Source: Trema orientale
Lineage: Eukaryota > Streptophyta > Magnoliopsida > Rosales > Cannabaceae
Reading direction: 5' to 3'
Length of the DNA stretch: 64,000 nucleotides
Assembly (NCBI GenBank): GCA_002914845.1
Contig: JXTC01000079.1
Coordinates: forward strand, 262,565-326,564
The position numbers and the translations under genes are program-made. The notes beneath the pieces were generated by a model. It was not told the origin of the DNA. It saw only the letters and a program-made list of their open reading frames with translations, and ran no database searches. Every line of letters begins with the position of its first letter. The stretch's first letter is position 1. Shown piece after piece: positions 1-11,610 of this stretch.

Positions 1-169
1 TACGAAATAGATAAGTTCTGTCTAAGGAGGCTGGATTTTAAGTGGGACCATTGTGACCCCTCCGTGGTCTTTCCTGGGAATTATCTATTGAGTACTATTA
101 AGTTTCAGCTTTATTTGAGATTTTGGTATTTATACACAAAATCTAATACGTGGTTTGATTTTTTCAGAA

Positions 170-1183
170 ATGACGACCAACCCAAACCTTGCTAATGTTC
201 CTGTTGTTGTGCCAGCGGTGAACCCTGTTGTGGCTTCTATGCCTACTTCTGTGCCTAACCCCACAGCGCCGGTTACGGTTCCTTTGAGCCATGCTGAAAA
301 ACCGGAGAAATTCGATCGCTTGAATTTCAAGAGATGGCAGCAAAAAATGTTGTTCTATCTCACTACATTGAATCTTGTTAGATTCTTGGCTGAAGATGCT
401 CCATCGCTTAAGGAGGATGAGTAAGACATCCAAGTTATCAGTGCGGTTGATGCTTGGAAACATTCAGAATTCTTATGCCGAAACTATATCATGAATAGTT
501 TATCTGATTCTTTATACAATGTGTATCAAGAGAAGAAAACGGCCAAAGAATTGTGGCAGTCCTTAGAGCGGAAATATAAGACAGAGGATGCTGGGTCCAA
601 AAAGTTTGTTGTGGGCCGCTTCCTAGATTATAAAATGGTGGACTCCAAAACTATAATCAGCCAAGTACAAGAGATCCAGGTGATCTTATCTGAGATTCAT
701 GCCGAGGGTATGGTAGTTAGTGAAAACTTCCAAGTAGCTGCTATTATTGAGAAGCTACCTCCTGCATGGAAAGATTTCAAGAACTACCTTAAGCACAAGC
801 GAAAGGAGATGAGCATTGAAGATCTTGTTCTTAGACTTCATATTGAAGAAGACAACAAGAAGTCTGAAAAGAAAGGGCCTACTTCGTCTTCAGAGGCAAA
901 GGCAAATATAGTAGAGCATAGTCAAAGCTCCAAGTCCAAAAAGAACAAGTTTGGCAAGGGCAACAAGTTGGGACCGAAAGGAGGAATTTCCAAGAAGCAG
1001 AAATTCCAAGGGAAGTGCTTCAACTGTGACAAGATAGGTCACAAGGCTTCAGACTGTCGACTTCCAAAGAAGAAGAAGAAGAATGAAGCCAACATAGTAG
1101 ATGAAATCACACAAGATGTTTCTGACATCGATCTTTGTGCAGTAGTTTCTGAAGTGAACTTAGTAGGGTCTAACCCGAAGGAA
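170..1183 (+). pseudogene. copia gag, broken
   Basis: Gag-like capsid protein of the copia element. It begins at ATG 170 with a Pro/Val-rich stretch, followed by the capsid domain of the family (UBN2/gag-polypeptide type, around 300-850). A basic Lys-rich tail and a CCHC zinc knuckle (C-x2-C-x4-H-x4-[15 protein letters not shown], about 1016-1057) follow. A TAA at 422-424 interrupts the frame; the same frame is open on both sides of it, so this is a point lesion and not a start elsewhere. The role in an active element would be packaging of RNA in virus-like particles. Confidence 0.85.
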
Positions 1184-2300
1184 TAGTGGCTTGACACTGG
1201 TGCCACTCGGCATGTATGCTCAGACAAAAATTTGTTCACTTCCTTCAAACCGCTTGAGAATAGGGAGAAGCTATTTATGGGAAATTCTGCAACATCCACT
1301 ATCGAAGGCCAAGGCAAGGTGTTTTTGAAGATGACCTCTGGGAAGGAGCTGACTCTGAATGATGTGTTGTATGTGCCAGAGATCCGAAAGAACTTAGTGT
1401 CCGGTTCATTGCTGAACAAGCATGGATTCCGTATGGTATTCGAGTCAGATAAAGTTATTTTGTCTAAAAGTGGGTTGTATGTGGGGAAGGGCTATGTATG
1501 TGATGGGCCTTTTAAACTAAATGTAATGACTGTTAAGCCAAATAATAATAAAGCTAGCTCTTCTGCTTATTTACTTGAGTCTTCTAATGTATGGCATGGT
1601 AGACTAGGACACGTTAATTATGATACTTTGCGTAGATTAATTAACTTAAACCACATACCCGCTTTTAATATTGATTCAAAACACAAGTGTGAAACTTGTG
1701 TTGAGGCAAAACTGACAAGGTCATCGTTCCAAACGATTGAAAGGAACACGAAACCTCTTGATTTAATTCACAGTGATATTTATGATTTAAAAACTATACA
1801 AACAAGAGGTGGCAATAAGTATTTTATTACTTTTGTTGATGATATTACAAAATATTGTTATGTGTATTTGCTAAAAAGCAAGGACGAAACTATAGAGAAA
1901 TTTGTTCTCTATAAGAATAAGGTTGAAAATCAGCTTAATAAGAAGATTAAGATGATTAGAAGTGTGGAGGAAAGTATGAATCACCTTTTGGTGAGTTTTG
2001 TGTACAACACGGAATAATACATGAGGTCACTCCACCTTATTCACCTCAGTCAAATGGTGTTGCTGAGCGGAAAAATCGTACCTTGAAAGAGATGATGAAT
2101 GCAATACTATTAAGTTATGGGTTACCCCAGAACATGTGGGGGGAAGCTATTCTGACAGCTAATTACCTTCTGAATAAGGTGCCCCAAAAGAAGAAGAATA
2201 AAACCCCATATGAGTTATGGAAAGGAAGAAAGCCTTCCTATAAATACTTACGAATGTGGGGGTGTCTCGCCAAAGTGGCTGTACCAACACCTAAGAAGGT
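1184..2300 (+). pseudogene. copia protease and integrase, broken
   Basis: A TAG at 1184-1186 precedes the aspartic protease signature (LDTGATRHVC, about 1190-1220). Next come the GAG-pre-integrase zinc-binding region (WHGRLGH near 1590, then a C-x2-C pair near 1690) and the integrase core, with the first acidic residue in HSDI (about 1770) and a second in FVDD (about 1835). A frameshift of a few bases near 1960 leaves the plus frame (stop at 2015-2017). The integrase C-terminal half resumes in another frame and is open through 2083-2730. The glycine-rich turn preceding the last acidic residue is where the frame is lost, so no integrase activity is expected. Confidence 0.85.
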
Positions 2301-4169
2301 GAAAATTGGTCCAAAAACAGTTGATTGTATTTTTATTGGGTATGCACAAAACAGTAGTGCTTATCGATTTCTTATATATGAGTCACAAATCCCAGACATA
2401 CACAAGAACACGATAATGGAATCAAGGAATGCATCGTTCTTTGAACATATATTTCCTTGTAAATCCAAAGAAGAAGCAAGTTCGTCGAAACGAACATATG
2501 AGACTATTACTAAGAATAGTCAGGACCAAGATCAAAATGAGGAAATCGAGGGTGAACCTCGACGGAGCAAGAGAGCAAGGACAGAAAAATCTTATGGTCC
2601 AGATTTTCTGACTTATTTGTTAGAGGCTGAACCTCAAATATTTACAGAAGCAATGAGCTCTTCAGAAGGCCCTTTATGGAAAGAGGCTATTCAAAGTGAA
2701 ATTGACTCCATCTTACAGAATCATACTTGAGAACTGGTGGATCTTCCTCCAGGCTGTAAACCTCTAGGGTCCAAATAGATTTTCAAAAGGAAAATAAAAA
2801 CAGATGGATCAATTGATAAGTACAAGGCTGGACTTGTAATTAAAGGTTACAAACAACGAGAAGGCCTTGACTACTTTGATACATATTTTCCTGTGACAAG
2901 AATAACATCAATTCGGATGATACTTGCAATTGCAGCTTTGCGCAATCTTGAAGTACATCAAATGGATGTTAAAACAGCTTTCTTAAATGGAGATTTAGAT
3001 GAAGAAATCTATATGAAACAACCTGAGGGTTTTTCTGCACCTGGGCAAGAAAAGAAAGTTTGTAAATTGGTGAAGTCTTTATATGGATTAAAGCAAGCAC
3101 CAAAACAATGGCATGAAAAGTTTGACAATACAATGATGTCAAATGGATTTAAAATTAATGAGTGTGATAAATGTGTTTATATAAAGCACACAGATAATGG
3201 ATATGTCATCTTGTGTCTTTATATTGATGATATACTCATTATTGGTAGTAATGATAAGATGATCAAATCTACCAAAAAGATGTTAAATTCAAAATTTGAC
3301 ATGAAAGACATGGGTTTAGCCGATGTCATTTTGAGAGTTAAAATCTCAAGAACATCTGATGGACTTATTCTAAGTCAATCACACTATGTGGACAAGATTC
3401 TTGAGAAATTTAACAAGAATGATTCTGGCATATCCAGAACACCGGTAGATACAAATCTACACCTATCAAAGAACAAAGGAGATGGTGTCTCCCAACTGGA
3501 ATATTCCAGAGTGATCGGAAGTCTTATGTACCTGATGAGTTGTACAAGACCAGACATAGCTTACGCAGTTAGTAAGCTGAGTAGATACACGAGTAATCCA
3601 GGAACTGATCACTGGAAAGGGATTGTAAAAGTACTAAGGTACCTAAGACATACTCGTAGTTATGGGCTGCACTATTCCAGATATCCAGCTGTTCTTGAAG
3701 CCTACAGCGATGCAAATTGGATATCTGACATGAAGGACTCGAAGTCTACTAGGGGTACGTATTCACGCTAGCAGGTGTAGCTGTATCATGGAAATCCTCG
3801 AAACAAACGTGTATAGCCCGGTCCACAATGGAATCCGAATTCATTGCTTTGGACAAGTGTGGTGAAGAGGCAGAATAGCTACGACAATTCTTAGAGGATA
3901 TTCCAATGTGGCCAAAACCTGTGCCAGCAGTTTGCATCCATTGTGACAATCAAGCTGCAATTAGAAGGGCACAGAGCAACATGTATAATGGTAAGTCTAG
4001 ACATATACGTCGTAGACATAATACTGTGAGACAACTACTCTCAACTGGAGTTATCTCTATTGACTATGTAAAGTCAAAAGATAATCTTGCGGATCCGCTA
4101 ACCAAAGGGTTAAACAGAGAGCTAGTTGATAAAATATCGAGAGGAATGGGACTAAAGCCCATGAAATAG
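2301..4169 (+). pseudogene. copia reverse transcriptase and RNase H, broken
   Basis: Stops at 2728-2730 and 2776-2778 break the linker and the start of the reverse transcriptase. The core is then open from 2893: [11 protein letters not shown] (about 2964), YGLKQAP (about 3081) and the catalytic YIDD (about 3220). The RNase H part starts with AYSDANWI (about 3700). It is frameshifted near 3755 (stop 3769-3771) and continues in another frame, where TAG 3876-3878 adds a further stop. The end carries the usual SKDNLADPLTKGL signature, with the final stop at 4167-4169. These are normal copia domains in a dead copy. Confidence 0.88.
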
Positions 4170-4764
4170 TAAGTTGATACAATGGAAACCCAACCTAGTT
4201 GACTGGAGATCCCAAAATCTAGGTTCAAAGGGACAACCTAATTGTAGAGACTTAATTGGATCACTGTGGGGGTAACACTCCTGTCCATTCCTATGATGAA
4301 ACAGTGATACTCGTAGGGTAAAGGATAAGCTATGCTTTTAATGATTCTTATGCCTCGGAAATCCGAGCGGAGTAATGCGGGTTACTCTCAATTAAGACAT
4401 CACCTATGTGAGGGAGAAGAGGGGCCGCTTCAAAAGGGAATTATGTAGGGCTCAATTCCTTAGAAACTCTCACAGAACCAGGCGTATGTTCATGGCCAAA
4501 ACGAACATGATAATGAGAACTGAATAATGTCAGGATTGATATCTGTGTGAGGTATGTTATCGTTTACATAAACGGCAAAACAGTTCAAGGACATCGTGTC
4601 TACTGATCAGCTAGTAAAGTAAATGTACTTTCACAAGGGAAGGTTCAAAGGTGAATACCTACCTGTCCTATGCAGATTTCGACCATTGAACTCTATCACC
4701 AAGTCAAAAGCGTCTTGTTGTATAGCTTTTTGTCTACTCTGTCAATTTCATTCATGTGAAGGAT
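4170..4764 (+). other. copia internal 3' spacer before the 3' LTR
   Basis: This non-coding part of the element lies between the end of pol and the LTR. No ORF of note is present. The purine-rich GTGAAGGA (4755-4762) just before the LTR start is the best candidate for the polypurine tract, although it is short and not a classic one. Confidence 0.6.
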
Positions 4765-5438
4765 TGTTGGAAAAATGAAACTGCCAGACCTGGTTTAGAA
4801 CTGCCAAATTTATTTTGGAGTTACAAAATTTAATCTAGTATAGATTAAATTTGTTTAGGGAAACAAGTCAGTTTTAAACGTTTTTTGTGTAAAGCGCTTT
4901 TGGAGAGTTACAAATTTTAATCTAATTTAGATTAAAATTGTTTAAGAAACTGATCGATTTCTAAACGCATAAACATTTTGTATAAAATGTTTTATTTGGA
5001 ATTAAATCTTAGTTAATTCCAAATTTGTAACAACTCTCATATGAAGCCTATAAATTGACTCCTCCTTCCTTCAGGAAGACACGCTCAGAAGAAATCTTTC
5101 TCTTTCTCTTGTCTTCCTCTCTTCTCAAAGTTCTCTAGAGTATAGGCCTCAGTGTGGTAGAGTTTGGGCATATTCTTTCAGTTCGCCAGAGTAGCGCTTG
5201 TGGTGCGACAAACGCCGCTCATCAACCGTTGTATCCTGGGAGACAGACGCCTAACAATCTCAAGCATCGACTGAGAGGAGGCGAATCTGTTTTAAGGAGA
5301 TTGTGTGATACACAAGCCTCGGTTTCTCCTTATAATTTGAGCGTTCTATTATTTGGTATTGTTATTATTATTTTGTTATTCTATTAAAATTCCAATACTT
5401 TGTTTGTTCCTTTACATATTATATTATTTTGGCTAACA
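4765..5438 (+). repeat. copia 3' LTR (about 674 bp)
   Basis: The LTR starts TGTTGG and ends CTAACA, i.e. TG...CA with near-inverted tips. U3 holds two related blocks, each with a palindrome built on TTTAATCTA/TAGATTAAA (4826-4852 and 4913-4939). A TATA box (TATAAAT, 5049-5055) is followed by a pyrimidine-rich initiator region (5090-5135). Boundaries are inferred because the 5' LTR is outside the window. The five bases after it (AAAGG, 5439-5443) would be half of the target duplication. Confidence 0.75.
5049..5055 (+). promoter_or_regulatory. TATA box in the copia LTR
   Basis: TATAAAT sits downstream of the repeated palindromes and about 50 bases upstream of a CT-rich tract typical of plant transcription starts. 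It is probably the element's own promoter. Confidence 0.55.
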
Positions 5439-5959
5439 AAAGGAAAGGTAAGAACATTGTTGTAGAAAATTGAAATCCTCAAACGTCAGGTTCCAGATCA
5501 AGTCGACTAAAAAACCTATCAGAAAATATAGTCATACACGAGAAAATGATTTAGCTGCTTTTTGATCTGTATTAAAAAAAGAAAACGAAAAGAAAGTTTT
5601 GTATAAAAGAAAACATTTATGGCTTCTTAAGATTCTCCAATAACTCTTCTTAGGATAAATTCATGATAATAATATAGGTTAAGGGTCCTTATTGGCGTGG
5701 TTAGTAAGTAAAGATGGAACTCCATAATTGAAGGAGCCAATCCTCCAATAGTATTAATTGAAATCTTCTCAACACTAGGTCAAAAGAAAAACAAAATGAG
5801 ATCATTGTTGGTACAAAATCGAAATCCTCAAATTTGGAGAACAAGATCATGATATATTTATTAAGTGACAGTGTCTTTCTTAAATAATCTACTAAAAAAA
5901 ATTAAAAAGAAAATTTAATCATCGTACACTTGAAAGTTAAGCATTGAGAAAATGCTCTT
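5439..5959. other. 3' flank of GT90 gene A, with an internal direct repeat
   Basis: The segment 5440-5660 resembles 5780-5990. Both contain an ATTGTTG...AAATCCTCAAA block, then a run that also matches the 3' flank of gene B (about 16320-16580). This is the trace of a tandem duplication unit and not unique sequence. The copia insertion point is at its left edge. Confidence 0.6.
5617..5649 (-). pseudogene. C-terminal remnant of a third GT90 copy
   Basis: Read on the minus strand, the eleven codons here end ELLENLKKP-stop. Gene A ends ELWENQDKKP-stop and gene B ends ELLENQNKHP-stop. Upstream of the fragment the frame hits a stop within three codons and homology fades. The fragment sits in a block whose flanks also match the 3' flanks of A and B, which supports a real but almost erased third tandem member or an unequal-exchange scar. 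It is too short for certainty. Confidence 0.55.
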
Positions 5960-8900
5960 TTATGGCTTCTTATCTTGATTCTCCCATAATTCTACTTCTT
6001 TGATTGTATTAATCTTTTTTTGAAGAAATGAATATAGAGATGCAGGACCATAAGGAGGAGGCATGGTACATGGGCTGTGGTCCGCAGGACTCTTCACCAT
6101 TGATTGCATCATAAACTCTCTCATTAATCCATTAGCTGGGCAAGCCATAGCCTCAGGACAGAGTTCAGTGGCTTTTGGAGGTATAGTGGGCTCATATTGT
6201 AAGAGTTTGGCATATTCATTTAGAAGATGAAGCATGAAGTCATACACATACTCCATTTTCAACTCCTCTTGTATGAATTTACTTGCTGTCTTTCCAATTT
6301 CTTGTGCCTGATGACATCCTCCAAAACAACTAGAATAAGGAAACAAAGTTCTAAAAATCGAAGTTAAACTCACCACTCAAATAGTTACCTCTTTCTGGTG
6401 AGAGTTGCCCCAGTCTACAGCATGCTTAATGGATCTGCACTTGTCATCATCCTTTACGGGCCAGTAATGGTGCCTTGGTATCAAACCTCGAGCAAAGAAA
6501 TCGGAGTAACGGGGTTTTACAAGTAAGGTCATAGAATCACATGCAAGAATGTACTTATGACTAACAGACCAAGCAGCCCCTTCGATGTAAATCTTATACC
6601 TGAATTTGGAACATAACAAATTATTTAGAGGAAGAACTAGTGGTCATAATAAAAGCAGAATGAAAATTTGATATGAATTCACCTGTGGTTGCACTGATCT
6701 GCCAAATTTGATTGTTTGTACCCTTGCTTTGATGCTCGGTACCAATTCTGTAATGGGATCAAGTGTATAACATAATTCAGTCGTTTTTAGGGGTGTAAAT
6801 GGGGCCCGCCCGCCCACGCTGTCCTTTTTTTGTTTTTGTTTAAGTTATGAAAAGAAGAATATTAGATGAATTTTTTAAAAAATGAAAAAAAAATATATTT
6901 GATCTTATCTATTATATAAATTTAAATTTGATGATTGACTAATAATTATATACCATATATGAGAAATATTCGTGTATTTAATTATTTATATTTTTGCTTG
7001 CTTTTAGTTCGATTTTTATGACAGTCTTATCAAATATAATATCTTTGATTGTTTTTCCTTTTTAAAAGATTCTATGTTTTTCTTTAAATATTTAAATTGA
7101 ATTGAAAAATTAATAGCCGTAGTTATTATGTAAAACAAGACCATAGTTGATGACTTATATATATATTAATGAAAAAGAAAAATCCCTTTTTTATTACGAA
7201 AAAATAAAATAATAAAACATCAAGATTTTTGTCAAATGACTTATCTTTGATCTAAAATTATGAAAAATTTTCTTTTCAAACTTATTAATCATATATTGTG
7301 TATATAAGAGATTTTCTCATACTCCCTAGTCATTAGAATTGATTTCCTTTAATTGTGAATATGTTTACTAAATAATTGCAGGTTTTTACTATTTTTATTA
7401 TACAAGTGTAATTGATTTCCTATTAAATGTAAATCTTATGTTTTATATTTCAAGAATAATAATGGAATAGCTCAACCAATTTTTTTTGGCATTCCATGAC
7501 AACAAATATATGATACTTTTTTTTTTTTTTAAAGCGGGGCTTAACTAATGACCACCACTTACTACAAATTAAAGGAAAAATGGCACACACACACGCTACC
7601 AAGATTTGAACCCCTGACCCCCAAACACACACACACACAACTCTCAAACCTTAGACCAACTGAGCTAACCCCAGTTGGCTTATATGATACTTAAATATTA
7701 ACATTACAAGTAGATAATTTCAAAAAACAAAATTAACGTTATAATATAATAACTCCAAAAAAGGAAAAAGAATGAAAAATAATATTATAAGAAAATTATA
7801 GAATTTTAAACTCAAAATAGAATCTTTAATTTTTCCCTAATATATAGATTTGGTATTAATGTTTTGATAAATATATCCAAAAAAGAAAAAAATATACATA
7901 AAATCAGAATTTCAACCTAAAAAAACGTGAAATATTGAATTTTTCTTAATGTTTGTTACCGAAAAAAAATTAGGTTGTAAAAAAAACAGTATATATCATG
8001 AATAGGGGCGTGCCCGTTTATTATGGGGCAAGCAGAGCCCCGTCCTGTCGGGAATTTTTGCAATTGCTGGTGGTTTTCAGTTATTTATACAAAATAAGCA
8101 GTAAGCTATGATTAATTATATCTCAGTGCCATCAGCTCTAGAAATTCCTATTACCATGCGAGTTTAGTGAAAATCTAGAGCCACAAACGTAAAGTGAAAA
8201 ATAGATACATTTATTAAGAAACAGGTGAGAGATAATAAACTAAAATGCTTGTGTACCTGGGCATAAAGACGAGCATTCCAGTCTTGTGTAGCTGAAACAT
8301 TACATTTGAAAAGGTCTTCTCTGGTGGAAGCAACATATGGGTTCCCTTTCCAGTGTGCATAAGGTTCTCGGTCCACCCATTTTCTCCTCTTATTGCCTTC
8401 CTTTAAATCCTCCAACAAAGGCACCCATGGCTTTATGTTTATCTCCGGCCTATAACAAGAATAAGTAAGTAGGACCATTGTCATTGATTTAAACTTTTTT
8501 ATTTTTTGAAAAAAATGTTAAAAAGTGATATTAAGCACATATACTAATAAAGTGACTTATGCCATATTAAGTTTGCTGAAGAATCTCTTAATTAACTTTA
8601 TTTAGTTGTGTACATAGCACTATAGGTTTGTTGATAATAATAATTTAGAAAATGAGTTTCGTAGTGTGAGAAAAGTAGGGATGTCTTACCAGCCCCAAAA
8701 GGACCAATCAGGGAAGACAATATCAAATGTATTGTTATCCTTACAGTAATTAAACACCGGAGGTGGTGACGTGGCATTGGGCCCACTGAATGCGCTTGAC
8801 TGAACCACTGGCGGGTCACCAGCAGTGAACATCAGATCCAAATCAGGGACTTTACCCGGGTACCTATGTAACAATTGTAGGATACCCCACAGCGTAAAAA

Positions 8901-10904
8901 CGTCTCTAGTCTGGAACGAAGGTTCATAGGTCTCCATGTAAGCCTTGCCTTTCACTATCACTACCCTAAAGTGGGCAAGGCCCAGAGTTTGGGCCCGCTC
9001 AACCATCTCTCTACTGATGCCTGTGTAGGCCCACGGCTTCAAGTCTTCGTAGATCCACCGGAAGTATTCTGGACACGTGGCAGAGGATGGACTATCTCGA
9101 TGTAGTTTGGGATCGTAGGGGGTGGAATAATTTGAGGGGCATGTTCCTGAGGGGACGTAAGCAGCGCAATTCAGTAGCATTTTGGTGTTCTTTTGATGAT
9201 ATTTTTGAGATGTTATGGTAGCTGGAATATTCTAACACCAAATTCAATATCAAAGACAAGTCAGTTAATATTGCCACGTACAATTTACTATAATAAGCAC
9301 TATTAAAACTTTTATGCGAAGATTGAAACCAAAAAATATAAAAATAAAAAATCTAGAAAAGAAGAAGAAGCAAATCTTTCCTTCGTGGGCGGAGCCATTC
9401 GCGGGCATAATGTAAAATATTTGAAAATAGATTAATAGAAGTATAAAAGACCTATAATGTAATATATCCAAATGCACAATTCTATCAAACATACTGTTAG
9501 TTACTGCAAGATAGTGAACATAAGTTCTATCTAAAATAAAGTTACTGGTTTTTCAGGCTGAAAGTTTATTTCTTGTAATTATTTTGTCCACTGAACAGAG
9601 CCGGCAACTGCCTAAGGCCCGCCAAGCCTCCAATTTTAGAAATTGTATATTATAATTATTATGAAGGCCTAATTTTGATTTTATTTTAATTCAAATATGG
9701 AAATAATATCTCTAATTTTTCAGCCTATCTTTATTATACGTGTAAAACAAATTGTTGCCAAATTTAATATCACATTAATATCTAATTAATTTGATTTTTA
9801 AAAGAAAAATCTTGTCCAACATTCCCACGTATATAGGTACAGCACATACCAAAATTAAACAAGTTTTAATTTCCTTTCAGTTTTTTTCTAAATTATCCAT
9901 CTAAATTTCTTTTTCCCAAAAAAAAAAAGAAGAGAGAGAACGTTGCAAATTTTGTGCATTTAGTAGGCCTAATTAAATTAATTATTCTCTATAAAAATAA
10001 AACAAAAAAAAAAAGTAAAAACCTACCATTTCTTCTCAGATTCACTTTACCTTAAAAGACTCATACTCTAGCCTCCCAAAAAAGCAAGCAAAAAAGTTTT
10101 CAGTTTATTCTTCATAATACCAGGTCCTATTGTTCTTATTTAGTTATTTTCTTCTATATTTTGAAATTTATCTTATATTTTTATTTACATTTTATTTTCC
10201 TTCATATGATGAATTCTTGCTATTTAGGGGTTTCAATTTTATTTTGTTCAATTATTAGTAGTAAAAATGTCTAATAGAAAATATGAATCCTGGTTGAAGA
10301 AACGTAAGAAGAAAAGGAGGATAGAAAAACTAATTCAATCTCAAAATTAAAAGAACTCTTGATAATTGGTGTATTTCTATTGTTATTTTACCTTTCGAAA
10401 TAATTGAGTACTCTAGCAAAAAAAAAAATGCATCATATATTTCCATTGAAAAAAAAAAAATGAGAAGGCCTCTTCAAGATTTTGCCTAAGGCTTGTAAAT
10501 TGCTCGAGCCGGCTCTACCACTGAAAGATATGGAAGAATCAATTGATCTTCATATAATGTCTTCGCTCATGTGATTTAATAACAAACAATCAATCGATTG
10601 CTTTAAAAATAAACAATCATTCGATCCATCCCACAAGAACAATACTCTAACAATTTTTTCTTTTTTAATGAATATAATACGTAATACCTTCCAAACTATC
10701 ATACTCGAGGTAAGTTTAAATAGAGCAGTAATAAAAGAAAAAACAACTTACACCGTTGTTGAGGAACCGTACGGATACAAATGCGCCAGTGAGAAGGAAG
10801 AACAACAAAATGAAGAGAGCGGAGGATTTAGCCAAAGATTTTGTAAATAGCCGCCAGATCGTCTCTTTGAAACTAGACCGAAAGCACCGCATGTTCTCTC
10901 TCAT
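5960..10904 (-). CDS. GT90 / DUF821 (CAP10-like, rumi-type) glycosyltransferase A, six exons
   Basis: Coding exons on the minus strand: 10752-10904, 8690-9231, 8257-8449, 6683-6747, 6389-6599 and 5960-6307. Splice sites are GT-AG and phases agree, giving 1512 nt and 503 residues. The start at 10904 was chosen because it aligns with paralogue B; an in-frame ATG at 10928 is also possible. Residues 28-46 form one hydrophobic segment after a basic N-terminus, as in a type II Golgi/ER enzyme. The DUF821 domain runs from about 70 to 490. It includes the paired-Cys start (LNCAAY...GTCP), PDLDLMF (about 180), FSGPNATSPPPVFNY, FPDWSFWGWPEI, WKGNP, YKIYIEG and RGLIPRHHYWP (about 355-365). Family members move glucose or xylose from UDP-sugars onto protein or glycan acceptors; plant substrates are mostly unknown. 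Introns 1 and 3 are swollen to 1.5 kb by a hAT element and a SINE, but coding looks intact. Confidence 0.93.
6748..8256 (-). other. intron 3 of GT90 A, AT-rich with insertions
   Basis: This intron is 1509 bp against 369 bp in gene B. It contains the SINE at 7519-7680. The interval 6785-8060 is very AT-rich between two GC-rich edges that both begin TAGGGG. That suggests a further inserted element, but inverted ends could not be shown. Confidence 0.6.
7519..7680 (-). mobile_element. tRNA-derived SINE with 12-bp target duplication
   Basis: Read on the minus strand it starts with a tRNA-like head: the A-box TAGCTCAGTTGG is at 7656-7667 and the B-box-like GGTTCAAATC at 7603-7612. The body contains two GT-repeat runs, and the element ends in a poly(A) tract (plus-strand T run at 7519-7530). 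It is flanked by a perfect 12-bp direct repeat, TATATGATACTT (7507-7518 and 7681-7692). These are the hallmarks of a SINE retroposed by L1-type machinery. It has no coding capacity. Confidence 0.8.
9596..10517 (+). mobile_element. non-autonomous hAT element in intron 1 of GT90 A
   Basis: The 922-bp insertion has ends CAGAGCCGGC (left) and, inverted, TAGAGCCGGC (right). It is flanked by a perfect 8-bp duplication, CCACTGAA (9588-9595 and 10518-10525), the size expected of hAT elements. Gene B lacks it. The interior is AT-rich and retains a 28-codon start of a TTF-type hAT transposase. Confidence 0.85.
10267..10350 (+). pseudogene. N-terminal stub of a TTF-type hAT transposase
   Basis: The ORF of 28 residues begins MSNRKYESWLKKRKKKRR and ends LIQSQN-stop. 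It resembles the conserved basic start of plant TTF-type zinc finger/hAT dimerisation transposases. All catalytic parts are missing, so this is a deletion derivative of an autonomous element. The call is from remembered family style, not alignment. Confidence 0.55.
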
Positions 10905-11445
10905 TTCTTTTAGTTGCCCCTTTCTCAATTACTCTGTAGAAACCAAAATACTTCACGTATGCTGCGAACGTAGTAGGATATTAGGTATGATTCACCAAGT
11001 TACATACACATATATATTATTAGGTATGATTCAACAAAATTTGGTATTGTTTGCTCCTGTCAACTCAAAAGTAATGCATAACTCAAAAATACATTCACTA
11101 ATACAATTATGTAAATATACTTTATATTACTTTAATTTGTTGTGTTTTTCATCATAATGAATCCGTTATATATGCTCATGTCATGCTTATGTCAAATATG
11201 GTGTCAAGTCATGCTGACTCATCGAGTCTGAAAACATTATGTGAGCACAGCAAAACACAACCCACCTGAAGATGTTAGAATGATCGGGTCGGGCCATGCC
11301 AACTTATGCTTTTCAATGCAGGCCGTATGCCAAGGCTTCAATCGTGGGCCTATAGGACCACGGTCGAGCCTAGGCCATGTCATGTTACTTTCTATTAAAA
11401 TTTATTCTGAAAAAAAATGTATATAATATAAATTTAAATGGGGAT

Positions 11446-11610
11446 GGCTACGGTAGGAGCGTCCCTACGTAGGGTCATGCCTTAATTATCGTTGGATGGG
11501 AATCTGTGGGGAATAACGGGAATCTGTGAAGAATCTATTTATATACAGATTCCCATCCAACGGTGAATAGACAGGGCCTTACGTAGGGGCGCCCCTACTG
11601 TAGACGCGCC
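11446..11610. mobile_element. small GC-tipped MITE, copy 1
   Basis: The ends are inverted and similar: the left reads GGCTACGGTAGGAGCG and the right, inverted, reads GGCGCGTCTACAGTAGGGG. The interior has an inner inverted pair (GGATGGGAATCTGT / ACAGATTCCCATCC). A second copy lies at 60047-60213. A target duplication was not resolved. Confidence 0.65.

Larger units (their letters stand above)
1..5438 (+). mobile_element. Ty1/copia LTR retrotransposon, 5'-truncated by the window edge, decayed
   Basis: The domains run in copia order (gag, protease, integrase, reverse transcriptase, RNase H) and are followed by a 3' LTR. The 5' LTR and primer-binding site lie left of the window, so LTR divergence and the target duplication cannot be read. 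Bases 1-169 look like the untranslated leader; a pyrimidine run ending in CAG sits just before the gag ATG at 170. The coding frame is broken at least seven times: stops at 422, 1184, 2728, 2776 and 3876, and frameshifts near 1960 and 3755. It inserted next to the 3' flank of the tandem GT90 genes. Lineage within copia was not decided; the domain style resembles elements annotated as TNT1-like. Confidence 0.93.

Noticed and set aside
5154-5387. 77-codon ORF in the copia LTR
   Set aside because: Lies in the R/U5 part of the LTR, has no family features and is typical of chance ORFs.
6785-8060. Possible hAT element in intron 3 of GT90 A, from the TAGGGGTGTAAATGGGG edge
   Set aside because: The other edge repeats TAGGGG in the same orientation rather than inverted, and no 8-bp duplication was found.
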